A stretch of DNA of 64,000 nt from Pacificispira spongiicola (GTDB taxonomy: Bacteria; Pseudomonadota; Alphaproteobacteria; UBA8366; Aestuariispiraceae): the NCBI RefSeq assembly GCF_012926505.1, contig NZ_JABBNT010000002.1:558001-622000 (forward strand), read 5' to 3'. This document shows positions 52,442 through 61,212 of the stretch, piece after piece; the stretch's first letter is position 1; each line of letters begins with the position of its first letter. Position numbers and translations under genes: made by a program. A model generated the notes under the pieces. The model saw only the letters and a program-made list of their open reading frames with translations. It did not search any database and was not told the DNA's origin.

Positions 52442-54625
52442 ATGATGCGTCAATACGAGTTGGTGGAGAGGGTTCGGGCCTATGATCCCGGCGCCGACGA
52501 GGATGCGCTGAACAAGGCTTATGTCTTCACCGTGAAATGGCACGGCAGCCAGACGCGCGCCAGCGGCGACCCCTATTTTTCCCACCCGGTCGAAGTCGCG
52601 GGCCTGTTGAGCGACAAGCGGCTGGATTGTGCCTCCATCATTACCGGGCTGCTGCACGACACGGTGGAAGACACCGACGTCACCGTCGACATGATCAAGG
52701 AAACATTCGGCGGCGAAATCGCCGCCCTAGTCGACGGGGTGACCAAGCTGTCGCAGTTGGAACTGCAATCGGACCGGACCAAGCAGGCGGAAAACTTCCG
52801 CAAACTCGTCCTGGCGATGTCGCAGGATATCCGCGTCCTGATCGTGAAGCTGGCGGACCGGCTGCACAATATGCGCACGCTGCATTTCATAAAGAGCCCG
52901 GAAAAGCGTCGCCGCATCGCTCGCGAAACCATGGATATCTATGTTCCCCTGACTGAGCGGATCGGCATCCGCGACTGGCAGGAGGAACTGGAAGATATCG
53001 CCTTTCAGGAACTGAACCCGGATGCGCGCGCATCGATCGTCGCCCGTCTGGCCTTTCTGGAAGAATCCGGCGGCGACATTGTCGACCGGATCAAGGACAC
53101 GCTGATCCAGGAATTGGCGAAACACGGCCTGACGGCGGAAATCAGCGGTCGCCGCAAGAAGCCCTATTCCATCTGGCGCAAGATGCAGCGGCAGAATATC
53201 GGTTTCGAACAGCTGTCCGACATCATGGCCTTCCGCGTCATCGTCGGGTCGGTGGAACAGTGCTATCAGGCGCTGGGCGTGCTGCACGGCCTGTATTCCA
53301 TGGTGCCGGGCCGTTTCAAGGATTACATCTCGCTGCCGAAGCCGAACGGGTATCGGTCCATCCATACCGGCGTTATCGGGCCGGAAAACCGCCGCATCGA
53401 AATCCAGATCCGCACCCGCGATATGCATGAAATCGCGGAACTGGGGGTCGCCGCCCATTGGCGCTACAAGGAAAAGGGCGGTAGTGCCAAGGAGCCGGGA
53501 GACGCCGAAGGTGGGTCGCGCAAAGGCCTGACCGAAGGCCGCCAGTACCGATGGCTCCGCGAATTGCTGGAAATTCTGGAAAACGCATCCGGACCGGAAG
53601 ACTTCTTGGAACACACGAAGATGGAGATGTTCTCCGATCAGGTGTTCATCTTCACGCCCAAGGGCGACCTGCATGCCCTGCCGCGCGGGTCGTGCCCCGT
53701 CGACTTCGCCTATGCCGTCCATACCGATATCGGCAACCGCTGCACGGCCGCGCGGGTCAACGGGCGGTTGGTGCCGCTGCGCACGGAACTGCGCAACGGT
53801 GACCAGGTGGAAATCATCACCTCCAAGGCGCAGACGCCGTCTCCCGCCTGGGAAAACTTCGTCGTCACCGGGAAGGCGCGCGCCTGTATCCGGCGGTTCA
53901 TCCGGTCGGTCCAACGCGAACAGTATATCCGATTGGGTAAGGAAATCCTCGACCGTGCCTTCAAGGCCGAAGGGTATGACGCGACCGAAAAAGCGCTGAA
54001 GGGGATTGCCCAGCGCTTCGACGCAGAAACCGGCGAGGATGTGCAGGTCGCCGTCGGCGAGGGCCGCGTATCCGCGCGGGAAGTCCTGATCGCCTGCTAT
54101 CCAGGCGTGAAGGAAAAGGAAAAGGACAAGACGGTCCCGAAGCGCAAGGCGCCGGGACAGATCGATCCGACCGCCGGGGGCGCCATCCCGATCCGAGGGC
54201 TGATCCCGCATATGGCGATCCATTTCGCACGTTGCTGCCACCCCCTCCCCGGCGACCGGATCATCGGCATCGTCACGACCGGCAAGGGTGTTACGATCCA
54301 CAACATGGATTGCCCGACGCTGGAAAACTTCTCCGACATGCCGGAACGCTGGCTGGACGTGTCCTGGGACGCGGAGGCCGTGGACGGTACCGCCTTTACC
54401 GGGCGGGTCCGAACGGTTTTGTTGAACGAACCGGGCGCCCTGGCGGAAGTCACCGCCGTGATCGGGCGCGAGGGCGGCAATATCTCCAACCTGAAATTCA
54501 CCAGCCGCAGCGTCGATTTCTTTGAAATGTTGATCGATATCGAAGTCACGACGGCAAAACAGTTGAACAATATCCTGGCGGCGCTGCGGGCCTCCCGCCA
54601 CGTCAATTCGGTGGAGCGCGCCTGA
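52442..54625 (+). CDS. rsh: Bifunctional (p)ppGpp synthase/hydrolase (RelA/SpoT homologue)
   Basis: 727 residues. The HD hydrolase domain is intact (His48 in YFSHPVE, His72-Asp73 and Glu76-Asp77 in LLHDTVEDT). The synthetase domain has GRRKKPYSIWRKMQ, LSDIMAFRVIVGS and NGYRSIHTGVIGP. TGS (VFIFTPKGDLHALPRG), zinc-finger-like ZFD (ARCCHPLPGDRIIG) and ACT (VRTVLLNEPGALAEV) domains follow, the full Rel/Spo layout. Single Rsh proteins handle the stringent response in alphaproteobacteria. Overlaps the next gene by one base (TGATG). Confidence 0.97.
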   Translation: MMRQYELVERVRAYDPGADEDALNKAYVFTVKWHGSQTRASGDPYFSHPVEVAGLLSDKRLDCASIITGLLHDTVEDTDVTVDMIKETFGGEIAALVDGVTKLSQLELQSDRTKQAENFRKLVLAMSQDIRVLIVKLADRLHNMRTLHFIKSPEKRRRIARETMDIYVPLTERIGIRDWQEELEDIAFQELNPDARASIVARLAFLEESGGDIVDRIKDTLIQELAKHGLTAEISGRRKKPYSIWRKMQRQNIGFEQLSDIMAFRVIVGSVEQCYQALGVLHGLYSMVPGRFKDYISLPKPNGYRSIHTGVIGPENRRIEIQIRTRDMHEIAELGVAAHWRYKEKGGSAKEPGDAEGGSRKGLTEGRQYRWLRELLEILENASGPEDFLEHTKMEMFSDQVFIFTPKGDLHALPRGSCPVDFAYAVHTDIGNRCTAARVNGRLVPLRTELRNGDQVEIITSKAQTPSPAWENFVVTGKARACIRRFIRSVQREQYIRLGKEILDRAFKAEGYDATEKALKGIAQRFDAETGEDVQVAVGEGRVSAREVLIACYPGVKEKEKDKTVPKRKAPGQIDPTAGGAIPIRGLIPHMAIHFARCCHPLPGDRIIGIVTTGKGVTIHNMDCPTLENFSDMPERWLDVSWDAEAVDGTAFTGRVRTVLLNEPGALAEVTAVIGREGGNISNLKFTSRSVDFFEMLIDIEVTTAKQLNNILAALRASRHVNSVERA

Positions 54626-55176
54626 TGCGATTCAAAGGACGCAGCCCCCGGACCTGGTTGACCACGACACGCGAATTCATCTGGCCGCGCATGAGTCTGT
54701 CCCGCCTATGGGCCTATTACAAAAAGCGCATTTCCCGCCTACCCGGCACGCCGCACAGCATCGCGGCCGGTTTCGCGGCGGGCGCGGCGGTCAGCTTCAC
54801 CCCCTTCATGGGGCTGCATTTCGTTCTGGGGGCTCTGCTTGCCTATCTGTTGCGGGGCAATCTGATCGCCTCCGCCCTCGGCACCTTGGTCGGCAATCCT
54901 TGGACCTTCCCGCTGATCTGGATCGCGATTTATGAAATCGGCAGTTCGATCCTGCCCGGCGAGGGCACGAAAGTGTCGCTGAACGATTTGAGCTTCACCT
55001 ATTTGATGGCCCATATCGGCGATGTGCTGCTGCCGATGATGCTGGGCGGGGCGATTCTGTCGGTCGTCGTCTGGCCGATTTTCTATTTTCCGCTGGTCCG
55101 CATGATCGAAAAGCTGCGCCGCAGCCGTCTGGGCCGCAGCCGCAAAAGGGCAGAGATGGGCCGGGAAACCGCATGA
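54625..55176 (+). CDS. DUF2062 membrane protein
   Basis: 183 residues with three or four hydrophobic segments. The DUF2062 pattern is [20 protein letters not shown] near residues 48-67, then [20 protein letters not shown]. The ends are basic ([15 protein letters not shown]). Start overlaps the rsh stop and the end overlaps acpS by 4 nt, so all are in one transcript. Function of DUF2062 proteins remains open. Confidence 0.87.
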   Translation: MRFKGRSPRTWLTTTREFIWPRMSLSRLWAYYKKRISRLPGTPHSIAAGFAAGAAVSFTPFMGLHFVLGALLAYLLRGNLIASALGTLVGNPWTFPLIWIAIYEIGSSILPGEGTKVSLNDLSFTYLMAHIGDVLLPMMLGGAILSVVVWPIFYFPLVRMIEKLRRSRLGRSRKRAEMGRETA

Positions 55177-55610
55177 TCATCGGAACCGGGACCGACCTTT
55201 GCCAGATTTCGCGTATCGCGGACAGCCTGACCCGGTTCGGCGACCGGTTCACCGCACGATGCTTTACGGAACGCGAACAGATGCGCGCCGACCGGAAACC
55301 GGCGAAGCGTGCCGACCGCTACGCCCAGATGTTTGCCGCGAAGGAAGCCTGTTCCAAGGCCTTGGGCACCGGTTTTCGTCAGGGGGTGTTCTGGCGCGAT
55401 ATGGAGGTCGTGCCCCTGCCCAGCGGCAAGCCGCGCCTGATCCTGCACAATGGCGCCCTGGCGCGGGCCGAAAAGCTGATGCCCCCCGGCATGGTGCCTC
55501 TGGTCGATATCTCGTTGACCGACGAGGCGGGCCTTGCCCATGCCATGGTCATCCTGTCCGCCATCCCCGCCGATCAGGCGGACATGCTGCGGCACTATCG
55601 GGAACTTTAG
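55173..55610 (+). CDS. acpS: Holo-[acyl-carrier-protein] synthase
   Basis: 145 residues; moves 4'-phosphopantetheine from CoA to acyl carrier protein. [19 protein letters not shown] (Mg2+ Asp), [11 protein letters not shown] and [16 protein letters not shown] (second acidic ligand) are the AcpS signatures. The starting ATG overlaps the DUF2062 stop. The end is followed 7 nt later by the end of a convergent VOC gene. Confidence 0.95.
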   Translation: MIIGTGTDLCQISRIADSLTRFGDRFTARCFTEREQMRADRKPAKRADRYAQMFAAKEACSKALGTGFRQGVFWRDMEVVPLPSGKPRLILHNGALARAEKLMPPGMVPLVDISLTDEAGLAHAMVILSAIPADQADMLRHYREL

Positions 55611-55617
55611 GCTCGGC

Positions 55618-56046
55618 TTACGTGGCGAAGAGCTGATCCAGGTTTTTGAACGCCTTCAGTTCCAGTGCGTTCCCGGCCGGGTCCATGAAGAACATCGTGG
55701 CCTGTTCCCCCGGCTGCCCCTTGAAGCGGATATAGGGTTCGATGACGAATTCCACGCCCGCCGCGGTCAAGCGATCCGCCGTTTCCTGCCAGTCTTCCAT
55801 CGTCATCACCAGGCCGAAATGCCGCACCGGCACCCCGTGCCCGTCGACGGAGCCTTTCGCCGCCTGTCGGCATTCCTGCGGCGCTAGATGCGCAACGATC
55901 TGGTGCCCGTGGAAATCGAAGTCGACCCAATCCGGCGAACTGCGCCCTTCCCCACAACCCAGCAGCCCTTTGTAAAAGCCGCGCGCGGCCTCCAGGTCGT
56001 CGACCGGGAAGGCCAGATGGAAGGGACGGATTTCTTTTGCGGCCAT
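55618..56046 (-). CDS. VOC-family (glyoxalase/bleomycin-resistance-like) protein
   Basis: 142 residues from the ATG at 56046, which follows AGGAG by 7 nt; the frame is open to 56073. One vicinal-oxygen-chelate fold with two beta-alpha repeats: [20 protein letters not shown] (first His ligand), [35 protein letters not shown] (second His) and [16 protein letters not shown] with the Glu. The pattern fits dioxygenase/glyoxalase-like proteins of unassigned substrate. It is an isolated minus-strand gene between acpS and lepB. Confidence 0.88.
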   Translation of the reverse strand: MAAKEIRPFHLAFPVDDLEAARGFYKGLLGCGEGRSSPDWVDFDFHGHQIVAHLAPQECRQAAKGSVDGHGVPVRHFGLVMTMEDWQETADRLTAAGVEFVIEPYIRFKGQPGEQATMFFMDPAGNALELKAFKNLDQLFAT

Positions 56047-56216
56047 GGGGCGGCTCCTTCGATAATGGTGCATAAAGCGATATCAAATGCGGAAGACAAA
56101 GGAAATCCGTTCGCGAATTCCCAGGCTCCGGGTTGACTTCCACCGGGGCTGGGGGCCATATCCAGGCAATCCCGCAGGAATGGCCGTGAACCCGGCCGGT
56201 AGTAACTGGAAGATCG

Positions 56217-56996
56217 ATGGCAGACTTCGAAAAGGCGGAAAAGAGCGCCGTGACCGATACCCCGAAGACCAAGAAGAAAAACGCATTCCGCGAAACGATT
56301 TCGACCGTCATCTGGGCCGCCGTCATCGCCTTCGGCTGCCGCATCTTTTTCTACGAACCGTTCAACATTCCGTCCGGTTCCATGCTGCCGACGCTGAAGA
56401 TCGGCGACTATCTATTCGTTTCGAAATTCTCCTATGGCTACGGCAAGTATTCCTTCCCGTTCAGCCCCTTCGATTTTTCCGGCCGGATCATGGGCTCCGG
56501 GCCGGAACGCGGCGACGTGGCCGTGTTCCGCAAGCCGACGGATACCTCAATCGACTATATCAAGCGCATCATCGGGCTGCCCGGCGACCGCATCCAGGTC
56601 ATCAACGGTATCCTGCATATAAACGGCGAGGCCGTGAAGCGCGAACGCATCGAAGACTACGTCCCGGAATACGGCGAACGTCTGGGTCAGGCGGTACCGC
56701 AATATATCGAAACCCTGCCGAACGGCGTGCAGCACCGGATCATCGAGGCGATGGGCGACCATTGGCGCCTGGATAACACGCCGGAATATACGGTCCCGCC
56801 GGGTCATTATTTCGCGATGGGCGACAACCGCGATCATTCCCAGGACAGCCGCGTGTTGAGCCAGGTCGGTTTCGTCCCGGCGGAAAACTTCATCGGCAAG
56901 GCGACGATCCTGTTCTTCTCTATCGGGGATCGGGGCATGCTGTCCTTCGACGAGCCGGGCATCCGGTTCGGGCGTTTCTTCAATGCCGTCGACTGA
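56217..56996 (+). CDS. lepB: Signal peptidase I
   Basis: 259 residues; cleaves signal peptides at the outer face of the inner membrane. One membrane anchor near residues 27-46 (ETISTVIWAAVIAFGCRIF). Catalytic Ser55 (IPSGSMLPTLKIGD) and Lys116 (DYIKRIIGLPGD) are present, and MGDNRDHSQDSR is box E. The alphaproteobacterial order lepB-rnc-era is kept; rnc starts inside its last 14 nt. Confidence 0.97.
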   Translation: MADFEKAEKSAVTDTPKTKKKNAFRETISTVIWAAVIAFGCRIFFYEPFNIPSGSMLPTLKIGDYLFVSKFSYGYGKYSFPFSPFDFSGRIMGSGPERGDVAVFRKPTDTSIDYIKRIIGLPGDRIQVINGILHINGEAVKRERIEDYVPEYGERLGQAVPQYIETLPNGVQHRIIEAMGDHWRLDNTPEYTVPPGHYFAMGDNRDHSQDSRVLSQVGFVPAENFIGKATILFFSIGDRGMLSFDEPGIRFGRFFNAVD

Positions 56997-57663
56997 CGAC
57001 CGCCGCGCCGCGCTCGAAGCGCGGATCGGCCATGCCTTCAAGGATCCTAAACTGCTGGACCGGGCCCTGACCCACAGCAGCAGCCCCCATGCCGCGAAAG
57101 GCAGTTATGAACGCCTGGAATTCCTGGGCGACCGCGTTCTGGGCCTGATCATCGCCGATATGTTGATGCGCCACTATCCGAAGGAACCGGAAGGGCACCT
57201 GTCCCGCCGCTTCAACGCGCTGGTGCGTAAGGAAACCCTGGCGGAAATCGCGACGGAACTGGGCGTCGGTCCGGAAATCCGGTTCGGCCCGTCGGAAGTC
57301 GAGGACGGCGCGGAAAACCAATCCATCCTATCCGATGTCTGCGAGGCGCTGATCGCCGCCCTGTTCCGGGATGGCGGGTTGGACACCGCCCGCGCTTTTG
57401 TGGAATCCCACTGGACCGACCGTCTGGATGCCGCGGTCAAACCGCCGCGGGATGCGAAAACCACGCTGCAGGAATGGACCATGGCCCGCGGTCTCGGCCT
57501 GCCCGTCTATGAAGAAGTCGGCCGCAGCGGCCCCGACCATGCCCCCGTCTTCCGCATTCGGGTCAGCGTCGCCGGGCATGGCGATGCCGAAGCGGAAGGC
57601 CGCGCGAAACGACTGGCGGAACAGACCGCCGCGAAAACCTTGTTGGAAAGCCTACCGAAATGA
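56983..57663 (+). CDS. rnc: Ribonuclease III
   Basis: 226 residues. The nuclease domain shows YERLEFLGDRVLGLIIA (Glu43, Asp50) and SDVCEALIAALFRDGG with the second acidic pair; the double-stranded RNA-binding domain starts near residue 155 (DAKTTLQEWTMARGLGLPVY). Processes rRNA and structured mRNAs. Overlaps lepB by 14 nt and era by 4 nt. Confidence 0.97.
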   Translation: MPSTDDRRAALEARIGHAFKDPKLLDRALTHSSSPHAAKGSYERLEFLGDRVLGLIIADMLMRHYPKEPEGHLSRRFNALVRKETLAEIATELGVGPEIRFGPSEVEDGAENQSILSDVCEALIAALFRDGGLDTARAFVESHWTDRLDAAVKPPRDAKTTLQEWTMARGLGLPVYEEVGRSGPDHAPVFRIRVSVAGHGDAEAEGRAKRLAEQTAAKTLLESLPK

Positions 57664-58571
57664 CCGATGCGTCCCCTGAAATGACCCGTTGCGGCTTCGT
57701 CGCCGTGATCGGCGCGCCGAATGCCGGGAAATCCACCCTGGTGAACCTGCTGGTCGGGGCAAAGGTCACCATCGTGACCCACAAGGTTCAGACGACGCGA
57801 ACCCGCGTCCTGGGCATCGCGCTGCGCGACGAAACGCAGGTCTGTTTCATCGACACGCCCGGTATCTTCAAACCCAAACGCCGCCTGGATCGCGCCATGG
57901 TCTCCGCCGCGTGGCAGGGCGCGCAGGAAGCCGACGCCACGGTGCTGCTGATCGATGCCCATGCCGGTGTGACGGATGAGGTCGAGGACATCCTGAAGGG
58001 GCTGGAAAAGGAAGGCCGCAAAGCCGTCCTGGCGCTCAACAAGATCGACATGGTGAAGCGAGAAATCCTGCTCGCCCTCGCCGACCGCCTGAACAAAACC
58101 GGCCTGTTCACGGATATCTTCATGATTTCCGCCGAAAACGGCGATGGGACGGAAGATCTGATGGCGCATCTCGTCTCCCGCATGGCGCCGGGCCCGTGGC
58201 TGTTCCCGGAAGATCAACTATCCGACATGCCGCAGATGCTGTTGGCGGCGGAAGTAACGCGCGAAAAGCTGTTTCTGAACGTTCACCAGGAACTGCCCTA
58301 TGCGCTGACCGTGGAAACCGAAAGCTATGAGGTCCGCAAGGACGGATCGATCCGCATTGAACAAGTCGTCTATGTCGAACGCGAAAGCCAGCGCGCGATC
58401 ATCCTAGGCAAGAACGGCGCGAAGGTAAAAACCGTCGGCTCCGCCGCCCGGAAGGAGCTGGAGGAGATGTTCGAGTCCAAGGTCCACCTATTCCTGTATG
58501 TGAAGGTGCGCGACCGTTGGCAGGACGACCCTGAACGCTATCGTATGTGGAACCTGGACTTTCAGGCATGA
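57660..58571 (+). CDS. era: GTPase Era
   Basis: 303 residues; ribosome-assembly GTPase that binds the 3' end of 16S rRNA. G1 is GAPNAGKSTL, G3 DTPGIF and G4 NKID; the KH domain is in the last 100 residues (RESQRAIILGKNGAKVKTVG). ATGA overlaps link it to rnc and to the following methyltransferase gene, forming one translationally coupled unit. Confidence 0.98.
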   Translation: MTDASPEMTRCGFVAVIGAPNAGKSTLVNLLVGAKVTIVTHKVQTTRTRVLGIALRDETQVCFIDTPGIFKPKRRLDRAMVSAAWQGAQEADATVLLIDAHAGVTDEVEDILKGLEKEGRKAVLALNKIDMVKREILLALADRLNKTGLFTDIFMISAENGDGTEDLMAHLVSRMAPGPWLFPEDQLSDMPQMLLAAEVTREKLFLNVHQELPYALTVETESYEVRKDGSIRIEQVVYVERESQRAIILGKNGAKVKTVGSAARKELEEMFESKVHLFLYVKVRDRWQDDPERYRMWNLDFQA

Positions 58572-59314
58572 CGGGACCCGTTGTCGTTCTCGTAGACCCC
58601 CAGATGGGGGAAAATATCGGCATGTGCGCCCGTGCCATGCTGAATTGCGGGCTGACGGAAATGCGCATCGTGCGGCCCCGCGACGGTTGGCCGAACCAGA
58701 AGGCAATCGACGCGTCCTCCGGCGCGGTGGACGTCATTGAGAACGCCGCCCTGTTCGATACGGTCGAAGAGGCTGTGGCGGACCTGACCCGCATCTACGC
58801 CACGACGGGCCGCAAGCGGGAAATGGTGGAAACGGTGATGACGCCCCGCGCCGCCGCCGCCGATATTCGCAAGCGCGAATCCACCGGCACCGAACGCTGC
58901 GGCGTCCTGTTCGGCGGGGAACGGTCCGGCCTGACGACGGAAGACGTGGCACTGGCCGACGTTATCCTGCGCGTGCCGCTAAATCCTGACTTCAAATCCC
59001 TGAATCTGGCCCAGGCAGTTCTACTGGTCGGCTATGAATGGTTCACGGCGGAAGACGCAACGCCGGATAGCACCGTCGATATCGGCGACTCACGGCCCGC
59101 GACCCGCAACGAAATCGACATCATGATTGAACGGTTAGGGCGTGGCTTGGACGACGGCGGCTTTTTCCGGTCCCCCGACATGCGCCCGACGGTCATGCGC
59201 AATATCCGCATGCTGTTTCAGCGATCCGGCCTGACGGATCAGGATATCCGCACCGTGCACGGCATTGTCGAAAGCCTGCGCCGTGCCGGGCCGGAACCCC
59301 GCAAGGGCGGGTGA
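58568..59314 (+). CDS. trmJ: TrmJ-like tRNA 2'-O-methyltransferase (SPOUT)
   Basis: 248 residues from the ATG at 58568 overlapping era by 4 nt. SpoU/TrmH fold: VVLVDPQMGENIGMCARAML at the start with the N-I-G motif, GVLFGGERSGLTTEDVALAD (motif 2) and LNPDFKSLNLAQAVLLVGYE (motif 3). TrmJ methylates nucleotide 32 of tRNAs; the family TrmJ/LasT is assigned from the motif-2 and motif-3 spacing. The C-terminal helices are typical of TrmJ (MIERLGRGLDDGGFF). Confidence 0.88.
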   Translation: MTGPVVVLVDPQMGENIGMCARAMLNCGLTEMRIVRPRDGWPNQKAIDASSGAVDVIENAALFDTVEEAVADLTRIYATTGRKREMVETVMTPRAAAADIRKRESTGTERCGVLFGGERSGLTTEDVALADVILRVPLNPDFKSLNLAQAVLLVGYEWFTAEDATPDSTVDIGDSRPATRNEIDIMIERLGRGLDDGGFFRSPDMRPTVMRNIRMLFQRSGLTDQDIRTVHGIVESLRRAGPEPRKGG

Positions 59315-59324
59315 CGCCCTTCCC

Positions 59325-59750
59325 TTATTCGTAATCCCGAAGGTCGAGCCCCAGGACGCGGCAGATGGCCTCGCATTGGGCGCGTTCGGACTCCAGGAAG
59401 TCGCCGTCGGCGCGGCTGATGGCCAGGGCGATCTTGACCAGCATGACGGCGTCACCTGCGTCATGCCGCATTTCCTTTACCGCCTCCAGCGCCGCCTTGC
59501 GGCCCTTCACCGGTTCGGCGACGATCGCATCGACATGGGTATTGAACAGATCGACGGCCTCGTGCACGTCGAAAAATTTCAGCCGGTCGATGGCTTCCAG
59601 CACGTCGTCGACGCGGCTGCGTTCGGATAGGGAAACCTCCCCATCCGCGATGGCCACCAAGGCGCAGGTCGCCATGCAAGCCTCCAGAAACGGCCGGTTG
59701 CGATGCCGTGCCGTTCGTTCACCCAATGCCGTACGCAGCCCTTCGAGCAT
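59325..59750 (-). CDS. TerB-family tellurite-resistance-like protein
   Basis: 141 residues from the ATG at 59750 with GGGAG 6 nt ahead. All-helical TerB fold; MATCALVAIADGEVSLSERS and LVKIALAISRADGDFLESER are the two acid-bearing motifs, each with the A-D-G-E/D pattern for metal binding. It is short, without fused domain. Since VWA/PP2C/kinase triads (21807-25086) are linked to TerB/TerD systems in other bacteria, a joint role is possible but unproven. It is divergent from the riboswitch transcription unit. Confidence 0.85.
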   Translation of the reverse strand: MLEGLRTALGERTARHRNRPFLEACMATCALVAIADGEVSLSERSRVDDVLEAIDRLKFFDVHEAVDLFNTHVDAIVAEPVKGRKAALEAVKEMRHDAGDAVMLVKIALAISRADGDFLESERAQCEAICRVLGLDLRDYE

Positions 59751-59867
59751 GCACTCTCCCCCAAGACTTGTGCGTTGCAATAGTGGGGTCCCGGCGTTTC
59801 CTGGTCAACCAATGTCGCAAATATGCTGGATTCCAAACGCGGTTCGCGTAGGCTAAATCCGTTGAGA

Positions 59868-60076
59868 GAGCGGTTCCTCGACGGGGTTTCCCCCGAAGAG
59901 GATCAAAAGGGAATTCGGTGCGGTACCATGGGGCTTCCCCCACTGGACCCAAGGCCGAAGCTGCCCCCGCAACTGTAAGCGGCGAGCCCGCATCCGACCT
60001 AGCCACTGGCCCGATCTATAGGGCCGGGAAGGCAGGATGCGACGCACCGACCCGCGAGCCAGGAGACCTGCCGCTC
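59868..60076 (+). promoter_or_regulatory. Cobalamin (B12) riboswitch
   Basis: Family-typical elements occur in order: closing helix GAGCGG (59868-59873) with CCGCTC (60071-60076), AAAAGGGAATTCGGTG (59905-59920), the core GCTGCCCCCGCAACTGTAAG (59960-59979, B12-box-like segment), GCCACTGGCC and GGGCCGGGAAGGC (60002-60033), and GAGCCAGGAGACCTGCC (60056-60072). It resembles the classic btuB leader. It ends 51 nt before an ATG, and the SD sequence is not inside the riboswitch, so control may be at transcription or by sequestering through alternate pairing. Confidence 0.93.
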
Positions 60077-60127
60077 AATGTCTTGAACCTTATCCAACCC
60101 GGGCGGGGTGTCCCGGAAGGAGGCCGT

Positions 60128-60451
60128 ATGACAGTATCCCTGTATCCATCCGATTCCGTGGCGTCGCCGGTTGCGATTGCCGATCCCCAACAATGCCTGA
60201 CGGCGCTGTTCGAAATGGACACCACACTTCCGGACGGCTTTGCGGAAACCGCGATTCTGTCCTGGTTAATCAGCCTGCCGTCGGAAATCGATCCGGCGCG
60301 GGCGGCGGCGACGTTGGGATCCTTGCCCAGGATCGCTGGGGCCCAAGGCGGTGAGACGGGTCGGATTTCCCAGCTATTGAGGGAAATCGCGCGCTATCCG
60401 GCAGAAAAGCTGGCAGCGACCGGGCGGCGCGGCCATCGACGCCACGCGTAA
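60128..60451 (+). CDS. Unrecognised 107-residue protein under B12-riboswitch control
   Basis: Starts ATG at 60128 with a perfect GGAAGGAGG ribosome-binding site. The product begins MTVSLYPSDSVASPVAIADP. A helical middle follows (FAETAILSWLISLPSEIDPA, ISQLLREIARYPAEKLAATG) and the end is basic (RRGHRRHA). There is no signal peptide, membrane span, metal motif or Cys/His cluster that I can see. Genes behind cobalamin riboswitches normally serve B12 uptake, synthesis or a B12-independent isoenzyme; this one fits none. A terminator follows. It may be a small regulator or cofactor chaperone; this is conjecture. Confidence 0.7.
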   Translation: MTVSLYPSDSVASPVAIADPQQCLTALFEMDTTLPDGFAETAILSWLISLPSEIDPARAAATLGSLPRIAGAQGGETGRISQLLREIARYPAEKLAATGRRGHRRHA

Positions 60452-60457
60452 ACAGAA

Positions 60458-60487
60458 CCGCCCCCCTAACGCCGGTCAGGGGGGCGG
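60458..60487. terminator. Bidirectional terminator
   Basis: CCGCCCCCCT (60458-60467) pairs perfectly with AGGGGGGCGG (60478-60487). Strong stem between the riboswitch-controlled gene and the converging liv operon. Confidence 0.75.
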
Positions 60488-60508
60488 ATTCGGTTTCCGA
60501 AATTCCGG

Positions 60509-61210
60509 TTAAACGCCGAGGTAACGCTGAGTCAGTTCCTGGTCGGCCAGTAATGACGTGCTGTCGCCGGTCCAGACGACCTGACCCTTTTCGACGATGT
60601 GATGACGATCCGCGATCCGGGCGAGGTCCTTGACGTTCTTGTCGATAACCAGGATCGACAGGCCTTCCCCTTTCAGGGCTTCCAGGCTGCGCCAGATTTC
60701 GTCGCGGATCAGCGGCGCGAGGCCCTCGGTCGCCTCGTCCAGGATCAGCAGTTTCGGATTGGTCATCAACGCCCGGCCGACGGCCAACATCTGCTGTTCA
60801 CCACCCGACAGCAGGTTGCCCATGCTGGTCCGGCGCGCGGCCAGACCGGGGAACAATTCATAGACCCGTTCCACCGTCCAGGGCGTCTTCAGCTTGCCCC
60901 AGTTGGCCGCCGTGGCGACCAGGTTTTCGTGGGCGGTCAGGTTCGGGAAAATCTGGCGGCCTTCCGGCACCAGACCGATGCCCAATCGCGCCACGGCAAA
61001 CGGGGTCATGCCGCGCAACGGCGTGCCGTTGAATTCGATCTCGCCGTCCTGGGACGGGGTGATCCCCATGATGGAATGCACGGTGGTCGTCTTGCCCATG
61101 CCGTTGCGCCCCATCAGGGTGGCGACCTGACCTTCCTGAATTTCGACATCCATGCCGAACAGGGCCTGGCTGTTGCCGTAGAAGGTTTTCAGTCCGGAAA
61201 TACGCAGCAT
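60509..61210 (-). CDS. livF: Branched-chain amino-acid-type ABC transporter ATPase LivF
   Basis: 233 residues. Walker A is GRNGMGKTTTV, the signature LLSGGEQQMLAVGRALM and Walker B LLILDEATEGLAPL. LVIDKNVKDLARIADRH is typical of LivF in this lineage. Partner of LivG in the HAAT-family importer. Last gene of livHMGF on the minus strand; closes with the terminator at 60458-60487. The HAAT family also moves urea or aromatic acids, so substrate is not fixed. Confidence 0.92.
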   Translation of the reverse strand: MLRISGLKTFYGNSQALFGMDVEIQEGQVATLMGRNGMGKTTTVHSIMGITPSQDGEIEFNGTPLRGMTPFAVARLGIGLVPEGRQIFPNLTAHENLVATAANWGKLKTPWTVERVYELFPGLAARRTSMGNLLSGGEQQMLAVGRALMTNPKLLILDEATEGLAPLIRDEIWRSLEALKGEGLSILVIDKNVKDLARIADRHHIVEKGQVVWTGDSTSLLADQELTQRYLGV

Positions 61211-61212
61211 GG

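Noticed and set aside
59918-60127. In-frame extension of the B12-controlled gene up to 59918
   Set aside because: Those codons lie within the riboswitch aptamer; the ATG at 60128 with GGAAGGAGG is the better start.
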